Source: an uncultured Polaribacter sp.
GTDB lineage: Bacteria > Bacteroidota > Bacteroidia > Flavobacteriales > Flavobacteriaceae
Length of the DNA: 6,877 bases
Assembly: GCA_937936695.1 (NCBI GenBank)
Contig: CALHCK010000012.1
Coordinates: forward strand, 1 to 6,877
Direction of reading: 5' to 3'
Shown: one piece after another, positions 5,993 to 6,877 of the stretch
Numbering within the stretch: position 1 is the stretch's first letter
How the letters are laid out: every line of letters starts with the position of its first letter
Program-made: the position numbers and the translations under genes
The notes under the pieces: model-generated
The model's input: only the letters and a program-made list of their open reading frames with translations
Databases searched by the model: none
What the model was told of the DNA's origin: nothing

Positions 5993-6661
5993 ATGAAAAT
6001 ATACACAAAATTTGCACTTCTGTTTTTTGCTTTTACCGTTACCAACTTATCTGCGCAATTAGACAGTAATAATGGCAGCAAAAATCAAGGAAAAATAAAG
6101 GGCATTCTATTAAGTAATTCTAAAAAGGTAAACAAACCAAAATCTATAACACCAAATAGTAACAACGGTTTTAAGAATGCTTATGAGCAAGAACAAAAGA
6201 AGATAACAAAAAAACAAGCAGAGGAAGATTTTAATAAAAAAGGAATTTTAACTGCCGAAAAAATAAGAGAAGAAAACTTTTCTAAATCGTTAAAAAAAAT
6301 AAACGGACTATATTTTTACCCAAAAATAGATCAAGATTTAGGAAGCTTTAGAACAGAGTCTAAAAGTGTTCTTATAATATGTAGAGATTTTCAATATCCT
6401 GATGGAGATAAGGTTACAATTTTAGTTAATGATGAACCCGTTATTGCGAATATCGTTTTAAGAAGAAACTATCAGCGTTTTAATATTCCTTTAAAAGTAG
6501 GAATAAACCGTATTGCATTTAAAGCTTTAAACCAAGGATCTTCTGGACCAAATACTGCTGGTTTTAAAGTATTTAATGATAAAAATGAATTAATTTCTGC
6601 CAACGAGTGGAATTTAGCTACTGGAGCAAAAGCTACAATTGTTATAGCAAAAAACAAATAA
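5993..6661 (+). CDS. Secreted protein of unknown function with C-terminal beta-rich domain
   Basis: I do not recognise a named family. Residues 1-21 are a clear signal peptide (MKIYTK start, Phe-rich core, LSA|Q cleavage at 21/22). Residues about 22-105 are Lys/Asn/Ser-rich, low in hydrophobics, with a charged probably helical stretch near 62-102, and look like a linker. The C-terminal domain (about 105-222) has alternating beta-strand patterns and resembles a module I recall in several secreted Bacteroidota proteins: DFQYPDGDKVTILVND (132-147), then a strand ending in IPL, GINRIAFKALNQG (170-182) and PNTAG (186-190). The fold is probably an Ig-like sandwich; the single Cys130 cannot form an internal disulfide. 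There is no catalytic motif, lipobox or C-terminal T9SS sorting signal that I can see. It lies 82 bases after the dipeptidase and 139 before pdhA. The minus-strand frame over its 3' end is an antisense shadow. Confidence 0.85.
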   Translation: MKIYTKFALLFFAFTVTNLSAQLDSNNGSKNQGKIKGILLSNSKKVNKPKSITPNSNNGFKNAYEQEQKKITKKQAEEDFNKKGILTAEKIREENFSKSLKKINGLYFYPKIDQDLGSFRTESKSVLIICRDFQYPDGDKVTILVNDEPVIANIVLRRNYQRFNIPLKVGINRIAFKALNQGSSGPNTAGFKVFNDKNELISANEWNLATGAKATIVIAKNK

Positions 6662-6726
6662 TCTGTTAAATAAAACATTTCCTGTAAATTATAGCAAACT
6701 CTTTTTTTTATTCTATCTAAAACAGT

Positions 6727-6734
6727 TATTTTTG
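6727..6734 (+). promoter_or_regulatory. Candidate -7 box (TATTTTTG) for pdhA
   Basis: It is an exact TAnnTTTG match 66 bases before the ATG at 6801, giving a leader of about 60 bases. The rest of the 139-base gap (6662-6800) holds no ORF and no convincing hairpin, only a run of eight T (6702-6709) about 40 bases past the stop of the secreted-protein gene. No -33 TTG is visible at 17-23 bases. Confidence 0.4.
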
Positions 6735-6800
6735 TGATTCGATTATTTAATAATAACAAGCTTAGGTAATCTTAAAAAAACAAAACAATAATTAACAGTA

Positions 6801-6877
6801 ATGAAAAAAATCACCAAACAAACCTATTTAGATTGGTACAAAGACATGCTTTTCTGGCGTAAGTTCGAAGATAAACT
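6801..6877 (+). CDS. pdhA: Pyruvate dehydrogenase E1 component, alpha subunit (5' end only)
   Basis: Only 25 complete codons are visible before the right edge. The product starts MKKITKQTYLDWYKDM and continues LFWRKFEDK, which closely matches my memory of the N-terminus of flavobacterial PdhA (YxxWYxDMLxWRKFEDKL). In the family this helix leads into the thiamine-diphosphate-dependent E1 alpha fold; with E1 beta and E2 the enzyme turns pyruvate into acetyl-CoA, CO2 and NADH in the cytosol. Nothing of the cofactor site lies inside the window, so the call rests on the N-terminal signature alone. The ATG at 6801 has no Shine-Dalgarno, as is normal here. A branched-chain 2-oxoacid dehydrogenase alpha subunit is the main alternative. 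Confidence 0.8.
   Translation, partial: MKKITKQTYLDWYKDMLFWRKFEDK

Noticed and set aside
6472..6759. Minus-strand 95-codon open frame
   Set aside because: Most of it is antisense to the conserved beta-domain of the secreted protein, and its start falls within the pdhA upstream region beside the -7 box; nothing in it resembles a protein family.
1..6877. Mobile element, prophage, CRISPR or defence island
   Set aside because: There are no transposase, integrase or phage genes, no repeat arrays, no tRNA-associated direct repeats, and base composition looks even; all genes fit ordinary flavobacterial chromosome.

Overview
The window looks like chromosomal DNA of a marine-type member of the Bacteroidota, class Flavobacteriia (Polaribacter/Tenacibaculum/Lacinutrix-like). 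The evidence is strong A+T richness throughout, near absence of well-spaced Shine-Dalgarno sites, TAnnTTTG -7 boxes typical of the Bacteroidota housekeeping sigma factor, short signal peptides ending in xxA|Q, and proteins with a recognisable flavobacterial flavour. The genus call is an impression, not a measurement. I see no insertion sequence, tRNA, rRNA, CRISPR array, integrase or phage gene, and composition appears even, so this reads as core chromosome rather than an island.

Left part, minus strand (reading right to left from 5097): a class III-like PPK2 polyphosphate kinase, a DEDDh 3'-5' exonuclease with an ExoX-like C-terminal domain, a conserved Bacteroidota protein of unknown function, and then, after a 180-base gap with a candidate promoter, a large secreted two-enzyme protein. 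That protein is a GH3 NagZ-like beta-hexosaminidase fused to a serine beta-lactamase-fold hydrolase; it runs off the left edge with 882 residues visible. The first three genes are separated by 66 and 34 bases and are probably one transcript.

Right part, plus strand: after a 144-base divergent intergenic region come a secreted VanX-family D-Ala-D-Ala dipeptidase (all known active-site residues at exactly VanX spacing), a secreted protein of unknown function with a C-terminal beta-rich domain, and the first 25 codons of the pyruvate dehydrogenase E1 alpha gene. Each of these three genes has a TAnnTTTG box upstream, so they may be separate transcription units.

Functional picture: the two secreted hydrolases point to peptidoglycan or D-amino-acid handling in the periplasm (sugar cleavage, D-Ala peptide cleavage). 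The cytoplasmic genes cover polyphosphate/nucleotide metabolism, nucleic-acid trimming and entry of pyruvate into the TCA cycle. I do not see a clearly new multi-gene system. The points most worth a second look are the bifunctional GH3/serine-hydrolase together with the exported VanX homologue, the uncharacterised 161-residue protein, the orphan secreted protein, and a perfect 12-bp inverted repeat across the exonuclease stop codon. No gap between genes exceeds 180 bases.
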